A stretch of 64,000 nt of DNA, from the NCBI GenBank assembly GCA_028023455.1, contig JAQFVV010012669.1, forward strand, positions 938,501 to 1,002,500. Direction: 5' to 3'. Source of the DNA: Epiperipatus broadwayi. Taxonomy: Eukaryota; Onychophora; Udeonychophora; Euonychophora; Peripatidae. Shown here piece by piece: positions 34,690 to 46,989 of this stretch. Position 1 is the stretch's first letter. Each line of letters begins with the position of its first letter. The notes beneath the pieces were generated by a model that worked only from the letters and a program-made list of their open reading frames with translations, was not told where the DNA came from and ran no database searches. Made by a program: the position numbers and the translations under genes.

Positions 34690-34910
34690 TCCTTATCATC
34701 TCTTCTTCATATTGCACCAACAAATTTTTTTATTTGATCCATCCATCTGATATTTGACCTCTTTCTAGATTTTTACAATTTTTTAGGATCCATTTTAAGA
34801 CTTCAAGAATCCATCTATTATCATCTCTTATAGAAATCTATGCAGCCTAACTCCATTTCAGTCTCTTAATCTTTTCAATGATATCAGTAATTTAGTCCAA
34901 ATATATATCT
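34690..34910 (-). pseudogene. RTE-type LINE fragment, C-terminal end
   Basis: This aligns with the 44.7-44.9 kb part of the RTE element: shared blocks 'atccatct', 'gacctctttctagattttt' and 'tcaatgatatcagtaat' in the same order and orientation. It encodes (minus strand) decayed versions of the 'KxWNWAxHI' and 'PRxCKRPRKRPxVRW' region. It is heavily mutated. Confidence 0.6.
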
Positions 34911-35284
34911 TTTCATACTTCAATGAATGTATGAAGTTTAATTGTTTTTAAATAATCTATTAAGCTTTCATTTATTTGTCATGTTTGATCAAAAATTTAA
35001 TATATAAAGTGTATAGAAATTAAAAAATAAACATTATTTTCAATCTGATTAATTACATCAATACATAAATATTTGTCATGTTTTCATTTATTAAGCAACA
35101 ATATTTAAATATAAAATATTTATATATATATATTGAGAAAAGATGCTCTATGTGTTATAATGTTTTGTTCCATAAATATAATGTTTATACATATATATAT
35201 AGTGAAAGTGTGATATATGCCATATCAACATATGTTATGATTTTACTTATACACTATTCAAAAAGAAATGTAAATAATAAATAT

Positions 35285-35500
35285 TTAATTCATAAATTTT
35301 ATGATATGGCAGCAGCCATTTTTCCCTCTTAAAGTGTCATATGTGATTATTTTTATTAATAACATTTCTTCAGGTTAAGTTGAAAGCACATATATTTTAT
35401 TATTGCTTTGATGTGGTACAATATTCATATAATTTTTAATGAAGGGATTTACATTCTTCATTAAATATTCATATAATAAAATGTTTTCTAAGCATAAAGC
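35285..35500 (+). repeat. Dispersed repeat pair, copy 1
   Basis: This matches 55350-55540: 'agcagccatttttccctctt', 'taataacatttcttcagg', 'gttgaaagcacatatatttt' and 'aaatgttttctaagcataa' occur in the same order at both places. It is non-coding and the family is unknown. Confidence 0.55.
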
Positions 35501-36718
35501 TAAAAATTTTATGAAATTTAATAAAATTTGCTATTTTTCTGGAGCAACAAAATAGTTAAAAGAAGAATTGTTAGCATTCTTTCTACTGTGTCAGAAAGTT
35601 TAAAGAAATTAACCCAGAGTCTGAAATGGCTAAGATAAATCACAAGGGCCAAACTAATTAGAAATATGTAAGTTGCATCACCATAGTGATACACATAGCA
35701 GAATGATGGAATATCAGCAATTTATTATCAAGGCAATACTACAACTGATTACTGGTATTTTATCAATTTGTTTAAGCGTGAGCATTGTGGTGATGTAATT
35801 TATAAGATTTGTATTAACAGCTTAAACAAGCCATTGAAAGGTAAATGTGTCTGTTGAATAATAAACTATAGTAATTTATCAGATTATTTAACTTGATTTT
35901 TTAAACTAAAAATATTTAAATATAGTTGTCTTGATATATCAGTAATATAATCAGTATTTAAAATAAGTATTAAAAAAATTACTTTTCTTAATTTAACATT
36001 GAATACTTCAATCACAAAGTATTACTAGTAATTAGCCAATATCTTTTTTAGTAAAATAGTTCTATTCTACTGCTCAAAGCATGTGTTTCATGTTGTCATA
36101 CATACTTCATTTGATTTTCAGTATATAAAATGAGTGCTATATATGAAATGGATATTTTTTATCACTGCTACACTTTATTTATTTGTTAAATGATTGTAGT
36201 CTAATTTACAGCATATTATGTTTTAGTTTTTGTTTTTAGATAACAACTAAAATAAAATAAAAACTATCATATTTTTAAGTTAAGTTTTTTTTTCACTTAA
36301 TTTTTTTTCATTTCAGATTGCTATGTACCTATTCATATTACGTTTTTGTAAATATATACTATTTATACATTTAGCCTTTTAAAGTACCTTGCTTTTTAGT
36401 AATATATTATGTCTTTTTTAAATGATGTAAATGTAAAAAATGGTAGGCGTGGATTGTTTTGTTTTTTAAGATTTTTTTTTTTAATTTTTAAAAAGTTTGT
36501 AATAAAAATATGCTGGAAAATGTCTTAATAAATAATGGAAAATAAATTAGTCACTAACTAGAGCTTATGCTAAAATATGACAGAAATAGTTAAAAAGATA
36601 AAAGAATTTTATCTACTTTTTTAAAAAAAGAAAGGTATAATTACTTTGTTAATTATATTTGTTGATGTTTTAATGTGTATAATTTTTAATAAAATTGTAT
36701 CATAAGTATGTGTGTATT

Positions 36719-38468
36719 TGTAGCATTCGTGGGGATGGAGATAATGGTGGTTATATGCGCTTTCTTTGGTTAGAGATTACGCTTAATATGTTTATTTTTT
36801 TTTATCTTTTCTTTACTTTAAATTTATCACATATAATTATATAATCATTTTAAAATTTATGAAAGCTTTCACCCAGAGATCATACACTTAAGCAGAGTGT
36901 TAGAATATTATTGATAGATTAGCTATTAATCATACCTATGACCAGATCGAGACTGCACGAATGTACAATCCTGATCATTTTTCCTGATCATAGCACCCCT
37001 ACATAACTGCTGGGTCCACAGCAATCATCAAAGGCACTATTTTTTCCTAGAATCAGTCTCAGGTGCCATCTGGCCATATAAACTTTATATGACTGGAATG
37101 CTCGGATGACGGGCATAGCAAAATCCAGCACTTGGAAAACTTATCCAGACTAGCTCCAACACTCCACACAAAAGGAGGTGGGGCTGGATGAGAAGACCAG
37201 TGCATTAATAAAAAGTACATATCAACTATCATCTAATCATGGTGGCACAGGTAAAGGAAAGAGAACAGACCAAGTAATATTTAGCAAACATTTTTTAATC
37301 CTCACACACACACACATCATTAGGTTAATGCTTCAATGAGACACATATATATTTAACATAGTAAAATAAACATAAAATTATTATCAAACAAACTAAATAT
37401 CATTTAAACAAGAATTAATTCAGTACATATTTCCCTTATATTTTTTACATTTGTAATATTAATAGTCCTTTCTTATAACAGTCCATTTGCTCTTAAATAA
37501 TGTCTAGACCTCTATTAACAATGTTAGAATATTTTATATTTACCTAGGTTTTTAACTTGGAGATGATGTCATTTATTTTGACTATTTGAACTGTTCTTTT
37601 TCCACGGTTTAAAGTCTTTTAAGTTCCGGATGCTTCTAACATTCCTTGTAGCTGGCCATTCGGTCATTAATGACTGTTTCTTTTTTTTTAGTGCTTCTAA
37701 ATGACAACAGGAGAGAGTATGCAGCAGTCTTATATTATGAGCAAGGCATTGATAGCAGGAGAGAGAGAGCTGATGGTGCTGGCAACCAGGGCATTCTTTT
37801 AGTAATGCATGTTGTTGCTTTTCTGACTCTTAACTTTAATAGAAAATTTTGAAAAAAGCTGATGTCACTTGATATGAGTGCTGATGTAATTTCTGATGAA
37901 AACTCTTGAAAAAAAAACAACTCTGCCTATTAAGCCGTTCTTTTTATACCTTCCTCTCTTATTGTTCGTTTTTATTTCCTTTTTGCTTTTAGTTTTTTTT
38001 TTTTTTAATTAAATACTTAATTTTATCATTTCTTAGATTAATCTACTATCTTATTGACCAGGAATTTTCCAAAATTTAATTGCATTCCTGCCAATGAAAT
38101 AGTTTAGAAAGATTTTTTTTATTATTATTAATCAATTTATTGTTTAATTTTTACTTTGAATTCCATTTCTTTTTTTCATTTACATTATGTTTTGACATTT
38201 ATTTCTCTTATAACATTTATTTTTTAATTATAAAAGGAAGATAGCAGGTTCTGAATTTTAATTTAAATCAGATCCTCTTTCCCCTCCCTTATCAAAAAAA
38301 AAAAAATCTACTTATTGATCTAATCGCTATTATCAATAATTTTTTTAGTTTATTTCTTAAAAATTATTTTCTTTATCTACTTTTCCTTTTATTTTATTTT
38401 TTCAAACTATGACATGCATGTTTAATGCATATATGTGTGTAACATCATATATATATGGGAGTGTTACA
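36719..38468 (-). repeat. Downstream (3') LTR
   Basis: About 1750 bp, unusually long. It aligns with 40553-42226 almost throughout, for example 'gttagaatattattgataga' near 36899, 'ctaatcatggtggca' near 37231 and 'gccattcggtc' near 37653. The 60-codon open frame at 37670-37852 lies inside it and is not considered a gene. Confidence 0.82.
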
Positions 38469-38485
38469 TCACACCCCTGTCAATT
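38469..38485 (-). promoter_or_regulatory. Probable polypurine tract
   Basis: On the minus strand, immediately before the downstream LTR's TGTAAC start, the sequence reads 'gacaggggtgtga'. This is a purine-rich stretch in the position where plus-strand DNA synthesis is primed in LTR elements. It is short and interrupted by pyrimidines. Confidence 0.45.
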
Positions 38486-38799
38486 TGAGAAGTAAAATGA
38501 TATCAGTTGGATATTGACCAATTTTAACTCTAATGATTACAGTTTTTTTTACTTTATTTTTCTTATATCAATCTTACTAGTGGTGGAATATGATAAAAAT
38601 ACAGAGGCTGACTATTTTCTTAGATTATCTTATTTGCTACAGCCAGATTTTATGCTGACCAAACCAATTTAATTTGAATTGTGTGGACCACCCAGGGGCT
38701 AATTTCATCACTATGGATGCAGAACATGGGATTTTGGCACTGCAAATGGTAGGACACTTCTACTGACCATTTGACTTATGCTAAGTTTAGTAATACTAA

Positions 38800-38965
38800 T
38801 TTTCTGAGAATTTTCATCCAGTGCATGGATTTCCCACCATAAGCTGGCAATTTTCTTCCAGCACATTTAATTTGTGATTATAAGCTGGAAATTTCTTTTC
38901 CAGTATGCTTATTTTATGATGATGGGCTGGGAATTTCTCTTTCACCACATTGGATGGGCCCAGGA
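38800..38965 (+). repeat. Tandem repeat, about 55 bp, inside the LTR element
   Basis: Three to four diverged units share 'ataagctgg.aattt.ttccag' (near 38839, 38881 and, as 'gatgggctgggaatttctct', 38921). They lie between the integrase remnant and the downstream LTR. Confidence 0.55.
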
Positions 38966-39321
38966 CTTTCTCTATTCAATCCTTATCCTTGAAAAGAGCT
39001 GGACACCCCCAATACTTTTTATGGGTCTTTTTTTTCACAATGAAATGGCCTAAACAAACATACATTAAGCCTGTGAATTTTTCAACAACCTTTCATGCTC
39101 ACACACACCTCAAATAACTACCTATTTCCACACAACTGTCATTTATATATGATTATTATTCACTTATCTTTATGGTTATGCTATATTGCCTTTTTGGCAA
39201 CTACAAGCTGGGTTGTTTTAATTTTTTTTCTTTCTTTAAATTTTACTTTTCATTTCTCTATTTTGTTTCCATTTTCAAAGCCCAAGGTCGAGATTTTTTT
39301 TATCATCACCTGAGAATGCAT

Positions 39322-39711
39322 CTAAATTGTTTTGACCCACTTAAATTTTGTCAGGCGATTCTTTTTTCTTTTGACTAATTTTAGAGATCGGACATTGTAA
39401 GTTCCTTTTTTCACATTGTCTTTTGTCATGACATTGGCATTATCATATTGGTACACTATAATATATAGGCCCTTGTAGATCTGCTGAATTTTTTTGTATA
39501 TATGTGTCTCCACATGGCTTACAGGGCTAGCCCTTATCATGATGCTGCCACCCAGTTTAAACTTACTATTGACTTTCCTTTGTCTCTTCGGTCTTAGTTC
39601 TTCCACATGACCAGAAAACATGTGAATCTTTAAAAATTTGTTTACAATGGCTGGGTTATTTTGGCCCATAATGCATACACTTGGGCCACCACCTTCATGG
39701 TGGACAAACAA
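39322..39711 (-). pseudogene. Integrase C-terminal part of LTR-element pol
   Basis: This is an open frame of 129 codons. Its middle (about residues 66-112) reads 'VSHVETHIYKKIQQIYKGLY', then a 'YDNANV' and 'KGTYNVRSLKLVKRKK' ending. This matches the 'KxxxxYxGPYxI...GTYNxxxLKPY' pattern at the C-terminus of Ty3/gypsy-type integrases in invertebrates. The N-terminal half is not recognised. The zinc-binding and DDE core domains are missing, so it encodes no active enzyme. The minus orientation agrees with the LTR polarity. Confidence 0.65.
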
Positions 39712-40483
39712 TCTCTCTGTATTCTTTTCCCACCAAATTTAAATTCTATTTACTCTGTCTTCTTTTTACTTTCAGAATTTCTATTACCTTTTTGTTTTTT
39801 GTTTTATTATTTACTATCTTTTCTAATGACAATTCTATGTGCCTTTTCTGTACTATTTCTATATCTTCTATTTCTTTATCTGCTACTTCTAACTGGCCCT
39901 CTACTCACTCCATATTTTTACTAACTTCTAGCCTAACCCCATATTGTATCATATTTCATCTGGACTGAAATTTTTGCTCTAACCTTTCAATTGCCCTTCC
40001 TTGGCTTTCCAGCATCTCCTTTTGCCATACTTTACTTTCTTCTATTACTTTATATAGTCTATTACTTAACTCTTATTTTGCTCCATTATTTTATTTAATA
40101 CATTCATTATTCTCTATCTTACTTTCAACTTCTTTTTTTTTAATTTCACTTTGTGATTTTTCTATCTCCATTTTTGTTTTAGATCAGCATACTTTGTGCT
40201 TATTTACTTCTTTATTTGAATTCAAGTGAAGTGTCTATCTAACTTTAAAACCCCTCGGTCCTTTCTATTTCCCTATCTGACTTATCTAAAATCTCTACCA
40301 TACTAATAAAAAAAACAAGATTTCTTTTCTGCCTGCATTTCTCTGTTCTCTCCTTTTTATTTACATTTCACTGTTATTGCACTTTTTTATATCTTTTTTT
40401 TAATATATATTTTGGTCATCTCTCCCTTTACATTGCTCACCAATTTCAACTTTTTATTATTATTACACATCTTAGGCATTTAT

Positions 40484-40512
40484 AGTATTGGATCTCGAGC
40501 AATACTATGCTA
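40484..40512. repeat. Short perfect inverted repeat
   Basis: 'tagtattg' and 'caatacta' flank 'gatctcgag' at the upstream end of the internal region, next to the LTR where the primer-binding site should be. No clear tRNA-complementary TGG site is seen at the LTR edge. Confidence 0.5.
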
Positions 40513-40552
40513 GGCCATTTATGGCACATGATCACCCACATTGGATGACATT

Positions 40553-42226
40553 TGTAAATATCACTGTGGGAGGGGGGTAACAGTGATTATATACACATTT
40601 TAATCTTTGGTTAATGGGATATACTCATTACACTTTTTCTTTTTTTATCTTTTCTTTTCTTTAAATTTATCACATATGATTGTATAATCATTTGTAAATT
40701 TATAACAGCTTTGACTCAGAGATTGTACACTCAAGCAGAGGGTTAGAATATTATTGATAGATTAGCTATCAATCATACCTATGACCAGATCAAGCCTACA
40801 CAAATTCACAATTTCAATCATTTTTCCTGATCATAACATCCCTCCATAATGGCTGGGACCATGTCAGTCATCCAAAGGCACCATATTTTTTTTGAGAATC
40901 AATCTCAGACATCCAGCCATATAAATGTTGTATGACCGGAATGTCTGACGAAAGGTGTAGTGAAACCCAGTGCTTGGAAAACTTACCCAGACTAGTTCCC
41001 ACATCCAAACAAGGTGGAATGGGCAGGATGAGAGAACCCAGCACATTAATAGAGTACATATCAACAATCATCTAATCATGGTGGCATAGGTAAAGGAAAG
41101 AGAACAGATCAAATAATATTCAGAAAACTTTTTTATTCCTATAGACACACACCATAGGTTAATGCTTCAATGACACATATATATTTAACGTAGTAAAATA
41201 AACAATAATTATCAAACAAACTAAATATTTAAACAAGAATTAATTCAGCGCATATTTCCTTATAATTCTTACATTTATATTATTGATAGCCCTTTCTTAT
41301 AATAGTCCATTTACTCTTAAATAATGTCTAGATCTTTATCAACATTAGAATATTTTACATTTGCCTAGGTAGCTGGCCATTCGGTCTTCAGTGATGGTTT
41401 TTTCCCTTCTTCAATGCTTCTAAGTGAGAACAGGAGAGAGTGTGCAACAGTCTTATATTATGGGCAAGGCATTGATAGCAGGAGAGAGAGAGACTGATGT
41501 TGCTGGAGATCGGGGCATGAAACCCAGACAGGCACTCCTGTAGTTCTCATACCAGTGCATGTTGTTGCTTTTCTGACTTTTAACTTTAATAGAAAAATTT
41601 GAAAAAAACTGATGTTACTTGATGTAAGTGCTGATATAACTTCTGATCAAAACTCTTGAAAAAAACTTAAACTACTTAACTCTGACTATCGAGCTGCCAT
41701 TTTTTTATACCTGCCTCTCCTATTGTTCACTTTTATTTCCTTTTTGCTTTTAGTTTTTTTTTTAATTAAATGATTAATTTTATCTGTTCTTAGATTAATC
41801 TACTATCTTATCGGCCAGGAATTTTCCAAAATGTAATTGCATTCCTCCCAATGAAATAGTTTACAAAGATTTTTTTTATTTATTAATCAATTTATTGCTT
41901 TATTTCTACTTTGAATTCTATTTTTATTTTCATTTACATTATGTTTTGACATTTATTTCTTTTATAACATTTATTTAATTATAAAAAAGAAGAGAGCAGA
42001 TTCTGAATCTTAATTTAAATCAAATTCTCTTTCCCTCCCTTATCAATCAAAAAAAAATTCTACTAATTGATCTAATCACTATTATCAATTTTTTTTTTAG
42101 TTTATTTCTTGAAAATTATTTCTTTACCTACTTTTCCTTTAATTTTATTTTTTTCAAACTATGATAAGCACGTGTAGTGCATATATATGTATGTGTTACA
42201 CCATACATATATATGAGAGCATTACA
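40553..42226 (-). repeat. Upstream (5') LTR
   Basis: About 1674 bp. It begins (minus strand) TGTAATGCTC at 42226 and ends near 40553. The overlapping minus-strand frames at 40864-41071 lie in the LTR in two registers and are taken as chance. Confidence 0.82.
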
Positions 42227-42234
42227 ATATATAC

Positions 42235-43490
42235 ATGTTGAAAATACCCGAACTATATATGTCTCTGTATGTGATAAAAATGCATTACATATCGTTCACT
42301 ATTATCCATGAACTTTAATATCCATGTCTAGACTCAGAAACAAATATTAAGAATATGTAATAGCTTTATTGGCCACTAATGCAAAAATAAATTAATTAAC
42401 TATTGGCATGGCAACCTAATTTATTAACATTGTACTATGAGGCTTTATCTAAGATTTTAGTTATGAGTGGAATTAGAAATTTTTGGAATAATTATTAAAA
42501 TTTTGTTGTTTATAGTTTTTTAGATATATAAAAAGATATAGGTATGTAGTCAAATAGTTATTAATTCAATGTTAATGATTATACAGGCTGTCTAGATATT
42601 TTTTATTTGGAAGAAAAAATAATGAAGAAAAATTTTCAATAACTAGAAGTTGATTAACCTGGTAAATAGGTCTATTTCTTGCATATTTTTCAACATCCAT
42701 ATAAAGATCTTTGCTCCAAAAGTGCTATTTAAAACTAAGTGATATATTACTTTTATTACATGTTAATCTCATCCCTCTCCCTCCCCCAAAAGTTCATTAA
42801 ATAGTAAGCAATCACAAATAGTCATTATTGCTTCACAAGGTTATTATTTCCTTCACCTGGAGATTGTTTCAACCATTAGGTTCAATATCTTGAGATTAAA
42901 AGTCTTCTAACACAATATTCAAAAGCTTATTTCCAAAAAAGCTAATCCTCACTTAGTTATAACTGTACAATTATATCCTCTATCACAGAGTTTGAGCACT
43001 TTGTTACCCTGCACTGACCTTTTAACTTAATGGCCAGATTTTGGGTAGATCACATCATTTTGCCTTCAAGAGCATTTATAGAGCCTAAACTCTGTAAATA
43101 TTAACTGACAAAAATGGAAATTTATCTCATACTTATCATATTTGATTGCTAACTTGAAATTTTGCACAATTCTTTTCTAGATTTGTGCTATATATCTACA
43201 TTAGCAGAGTTTTTAAATGCTGTTTTGATTACAATTGTTATTAACTCTGTTACATCTTCCTTAGTTATAGCTAGCTTATCTTTTCTGTGGCTTATGTAAC
43301 TTGCAAGTTAAAGGATTGCAATCTATTATGTTTTATGATGCATTGGAAGTATATCTTTCTCCTATGTTTATGATTGAAATTTGAATTCAAAAAGAATAAA
43401 AATTATACCTAGGTTGTTATCTTTTCAGATAATTGGCTCATATCAAACCCAACATACTATTAAATATTCATCAAGAAATAGATAACTAGC
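42235..43490. other. A+T-rich DNA, nothing recognised
   Basis: No feature can be supported. Confidence 0.45.
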
Positions 43491-43496
43491 TATTTA

Positions 43497-43560
43497 TACT
43501 GCAGAGTAAAAAAATTGAAGAACTTTATAACTGCAGAGTAAAAAAATTGAAGAACTGGCT
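43497..43560 (+). repeat. 34-bp tandem duplication
   Basis: 'ctgcagagtaaaaaaattga' followed by 'agaact' occurs twice without change, starting near 43500 and 43532. It is a recent local duplication. Confidence 0.85.
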
Positions 43561-43790
43561 AAATTCTTATTACGAACAATTGGCAAAACTAATGAGTAAT
43601 GAATGCCTTTTTCTTATATCTTCTACAACTAGCTCTTAGAAAGGCCATTGTCCCACAATAGACTGTATTATGGTTGGTTTAACTTTTTAAAATCTTATTT
43701 TATGTTTACCAATGGAATTGTATAAATTAGTTATTCACTGGGAGGGTGTATATATATATATAAATTATTAAACAATGTCTGTATTCCAAT

Positions 43791-44014
43791 TAAAATATAT
43801 ATAATTAATCAAAACAATACAATAATTAATACAGTAAAAAATATTTTAAAAACAAATAATACCACAATTTAATAGAAGTACTTTCAATTATCTATGTAGT
43901 TGTTATCAACTAGATTCAAATTCTATTAAATTGTGGTATATATTTGTTTTTAAAATGTTTTTTACTGTATTAATTATTGTATTGTTTTGATTAATTAATT
44001 ATATATATATATAA
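43791..44014. repeat. Near-perfect fold-back repeat
   Basis: Arms of about 90 bp (43791-43883 and 43918-44014) are reverse complements with few differences, flanked by TA microsatellites, with a 35-bp spacer. This is typical of a small fold-back MITE. The good match shows it is young or kept by gene conversion between arms. Confidence 0.8.
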
Positions 44015-44627
44015 CAGTAGAAAATTGAAATCCCATTTATACATAGTAGTCAATGTGATGCACTTCAAGCATTGTCAATATGAACATCTACTTACAATAA
44101 TTTAATCAATTTTTTGCAGTGAGAAAATGAGCACTATTACTGTGTGTCCAAGATTTTATATGGAAAGCTTTCTTGAATTATCATATCTATAGAAATGAAT
44201 ATTAATTCAGGTGAGATATAAAATTTTGGATATGCAGTAATAATCAAATATTTTCTTATTATAAAAAAACAAAAAACGATTTAATTACTTTAACTAGATA
44301 ACAGATCAATTGCTATATTGACAGTGCTTAGAGTACATCGCATCAACTACTATGCATATATGCATGTATCCCTAGAATTTGAAGAATTTTAAACTAATTA
44401 AAATGATTAGCTTGTCTATCATATCCATGCTTTGTGTCTCAAATCTTGAGAAACCTCAGAAAATGTTTGCATAATTGATAGCCATCTAGTATTGATCTGC
44501 AAATGGTTATCTAATTAAACTTAGCACAAGGGTATAGGAAATATCAGGAAAATGAATATCAATATATTGAAAATATAAGCAAAAAGCCCATAAATTTAAT
44601 TTTTTACCCATACAATCATCATCATTG

Positions 44628-44909
44628 TCAACCATTGTCAGTCCACTGCAGGTTGAAGCTCTCTCCAAGTTCATTCCATCTCTGATCTCTAGCCTCTGTT
44701 CTCCACATCACTTTTGCACTCTTTCTTATTTCATTCATCCATCTCACATTTGGTCTTTTTCTGGGTCTTTTACAATCTCTTGGAATCCAATTGTAGATTT
44801 CAATTGTCCATATATTATCATCTATTTTAGAAATATGTTCAGCCCAATTCCACTTCAGTCTTTTATTTATTTCAATGATGTCAGTAATACCTGATGTTCT
44901 ATTACCCAT
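44628..44909 (-). pseudogene. RTE polyprotein C-terminal domain
   Basis: A 93-codon frame reads 'NRTSGITDIIEINKRLKWNW', 'AEHISKIDDN', 'WIPRDCKRPRKRPNVRW' and ends 'LGESFNLQWTDNG'. This is the standard end of RTE-clade proteins (TGxTDIxxxIxxxKWxWAGH ... RPRGRPxxRW ... LGEAFxQQW). The true frame extends upstream through a shift near 44910. Confidence 0.85.
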
Positions 44910-45290
44910 TTATTGTGTTTTTGATTTCTTTTTGTTATTCCTAATATGACCTCTCCATACTTCTTTGTGTGGTTTGAAATCTCTGCATTACTCTTCTATT
45001 AAATATCAAAGCCTCAGATCCCTAAGTATAACTGGCAAAACACATTTATTAAAAACCTTCCTTTTCAAAAACATAGGCATATTTCCTTTTAGTATTAAGT
45101 TATTTATACCAAAAGCACATTAATTTTAGCCATTATGTTTCCATCTGTAGTAATAATCTGACCAAGATATTTGTAATTGTTAACTTCTTCTAACTCATCA
45201 TAATCAATCTTTATTTTCATCTTTTAAGAAAATCCATTGAACATTACTTTCTTTTTAATATTTACCTTTAGTCCTACTTTCTCACTTTTA

Positions 45291-46274
45291 TCAGATAACT
45301 CTTGCAACAATTTGCTGAAGCTCTGAAGCATTATTTGCAAAAGAAACTACATCATTTGCAAAATCTAAATGATATAAATAATCTCCATTTACTTTTACTG
45401 TTTTAGCTTTCCATTTTAATCCATAAAATACTTCTTTCGGCACTGCTGTAAAAAGTTTTGGAAATATGGAGTCACCCTGTCTACCACCCTTCTCAATGTT
45501 GACCTTCCTAGTATCATTATGTAATCTAATTGTTACTGTTGCATTTTTATAAATATTTTTCAGAATATAACAATATCCTGGGTCTATACCTTGGTGATCC
45601 AATGCTTTAATCACTGAAATAGTTATGGCTTTACTTCATTAGCTTTGAAATCACTGAAGAAATGCTTATAGAATCAATTGCCTTTTTATAATCTACAAAT
45701 TCCAAGCATAATGGCACTCATATTCATTGGTTTTTTCTATAACTTTTCTTAATACTTGAATATGATCTACTATACTAAAACCATTTTTAAATCCAGCTTG
45801 TTCTCTTGATTGGCTGAAATCCAATGTTCTCTGTAGACGAGTTGTAATTGTCTTGGTAAAATTTTTATATAAAACTGATAAAAGGCTGATAGGTCTTCTA
45901 ATATCTTCTTTATCACCTTTTTTAAATGGTAATATTAATACTACATTCTTCCAGTCATCTGACACTTCTTTATCATTTAGACATTTGGTATATAACTTTG
46001 CCATAAATTTTCCTATTTCTTTATGTGCTTCTTATAATATATCGATTATAATTCCATCATTACTTGGGGCTTTTCCTTTCTTCATAAATTTAATTGCATG
46101 TCTCATTTCTACCTTTAAAATTCTAGACAATTCAGAAGATATAATGAATATAGGAGATACTTGTTTTTTATTACTATATAATTCATGGTAGAACTCTTCT
46201 ACCCATTTCATGATGTCATCTCTCTTTTTAATAATAGTTCCATCTTTTTTCTTATTGCAGATATAAGTTTCCAT
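45291..46274 (-). pseudogene. RTE reverse transcriptase domain in three pieces
   Basis: Piece 1 (46274-46032) is the thumb-side leader 'KRDDIMKWVEEFYHELY' and 'GKAPSNDGIIIDIL'. Piece 2 (46004-45693) includes 'DWKNVVLILPFKKGDKEDIR', 'RPISLLSVLYKNFTKTITTR' and 'REQAGFKNGFSIVDHIQVL'. Piece 3 (45614-45291) has 'GGRQGDSIFPKLF' and 'YLYHLDFANDVVSFANNASE', where the catalytic FADD motif has become FAND. Changes of frame separate the pieces. With the YxDD-type motif altered it cannot be active. Confidence 0.88.
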
Positions 46275-46304
46275 CCAATAATATAATGTTTTACACTCTT
46301 GAGA

Positions 46305-46660
46305 CTTTTATTCTCTTCTACAGCTTTCCTTGCTAGTTTCCAATTATACATACTTATATCATTATCAAGTCTTTCATCACCATTTTACAAAATTTGAGAT
46401 ATTCAATCATATTCCTTTTTTTCTTCATAAATTCTCTAGTCTCAGTAGAAATTTTATTGCTGTTTTTTCTATCAGCTATTTTTGTTGCAGTTTATTCTCT
46501 TCTTCAGATTTCCTTGCTAATTCACAATTATACTTTCTTATATCATTATCAACTCTACCACCATTTTACAAAATTCGAGATTTTTCAATCATATACCTTC
46601 TTTTCTTCATAAATTCTCTAGTCTCAGTATATTGCTTTTTTCTACCAGCTGTCTTTGTTG
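46305..46660 (-). repeat. About 175-bp tandem duplication in the RTE linker
   Basis: The block 'accattttacaaaatttgag' (near 46379) through 'ctctagtctcagta' and 'gttgcagttt' recurs at 46560-46660, and the preceding 'tccttgctagtttccaatta' recurs near 46510. The duplicate lies between the endonuclease and the reverse transcriptase. Confidence 0.75.
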
Positions 46661-46989
46661 CAGTTTTTAAAAGTATATCAGTTATTTTCTTATTAATTTC
46701 ATTCAAATCTAAATCTTGTTTAAAATCTACTAATACTTGAAACTGATTGTCAAGTTCTAATTTAAATTCATTAGATTGTTTCTGAAAATTAGAAATATCA
46801 ACTGTGAATATTGGTTTTTTTTTCTTAATATTTTTTGTCTCTCTGGTTTTGCATTAACATGTATCTTTCATTTTACTAATTGATGATCACTTTCTGTGTT
46901 GAATTTATTACGAACATTACAATCTTGAAATATGTATTTTCTGTTAGTCAAAATATAATCCAATTCTGCTGCACCTTCATTTGGATGCT

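Larger units (their letters stand above)
36719..42226 (-). mobile_element. LTR retrotransposon (minus strand), internally deleted
   Basis: Two long direct repeats (36719-38468 and 40553-42226) bracket an internal region of about 2.1 kb. Read on the minus strand the repeats begin TGTAA and end ACA. The internal region holds only a C-terminal integrase piece and unrecognised sequence, far less than a full gag-pol, so the copy is internally deleted. No matching target duplication is visible at the edges I assign. The LTRs differ at many positions and by indels, which suggests an old insertion. Confidence 0.82.

Noticed and set aside
39661-39968. Membrane-protein genes on the + strand (Phe/Leu/Ser-rich frames)
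   Set aside because: They overlap or adjoin the antisense of the LTR-element integrase remnant, and T-rich sequence mimics hydrophobic segments.
40864-41071. Two overlapping minus-strand ORFs as a gene
   Set aside because: They lie inside the upstream LTR, in two different frames; the matching part of the other LTR has no equivalent open frame.
44625-44894. + strand ORF of 89 codons
   Set aside because: It is the antisense shadow of the RTE C-terminal domain.
45853-46740. + strand ORFs over the RTE element
   Set aside because: They are antisense to the LINE reverse transcriptase and linker; hydrophobic composition comes from A-rich coding on the other strand.
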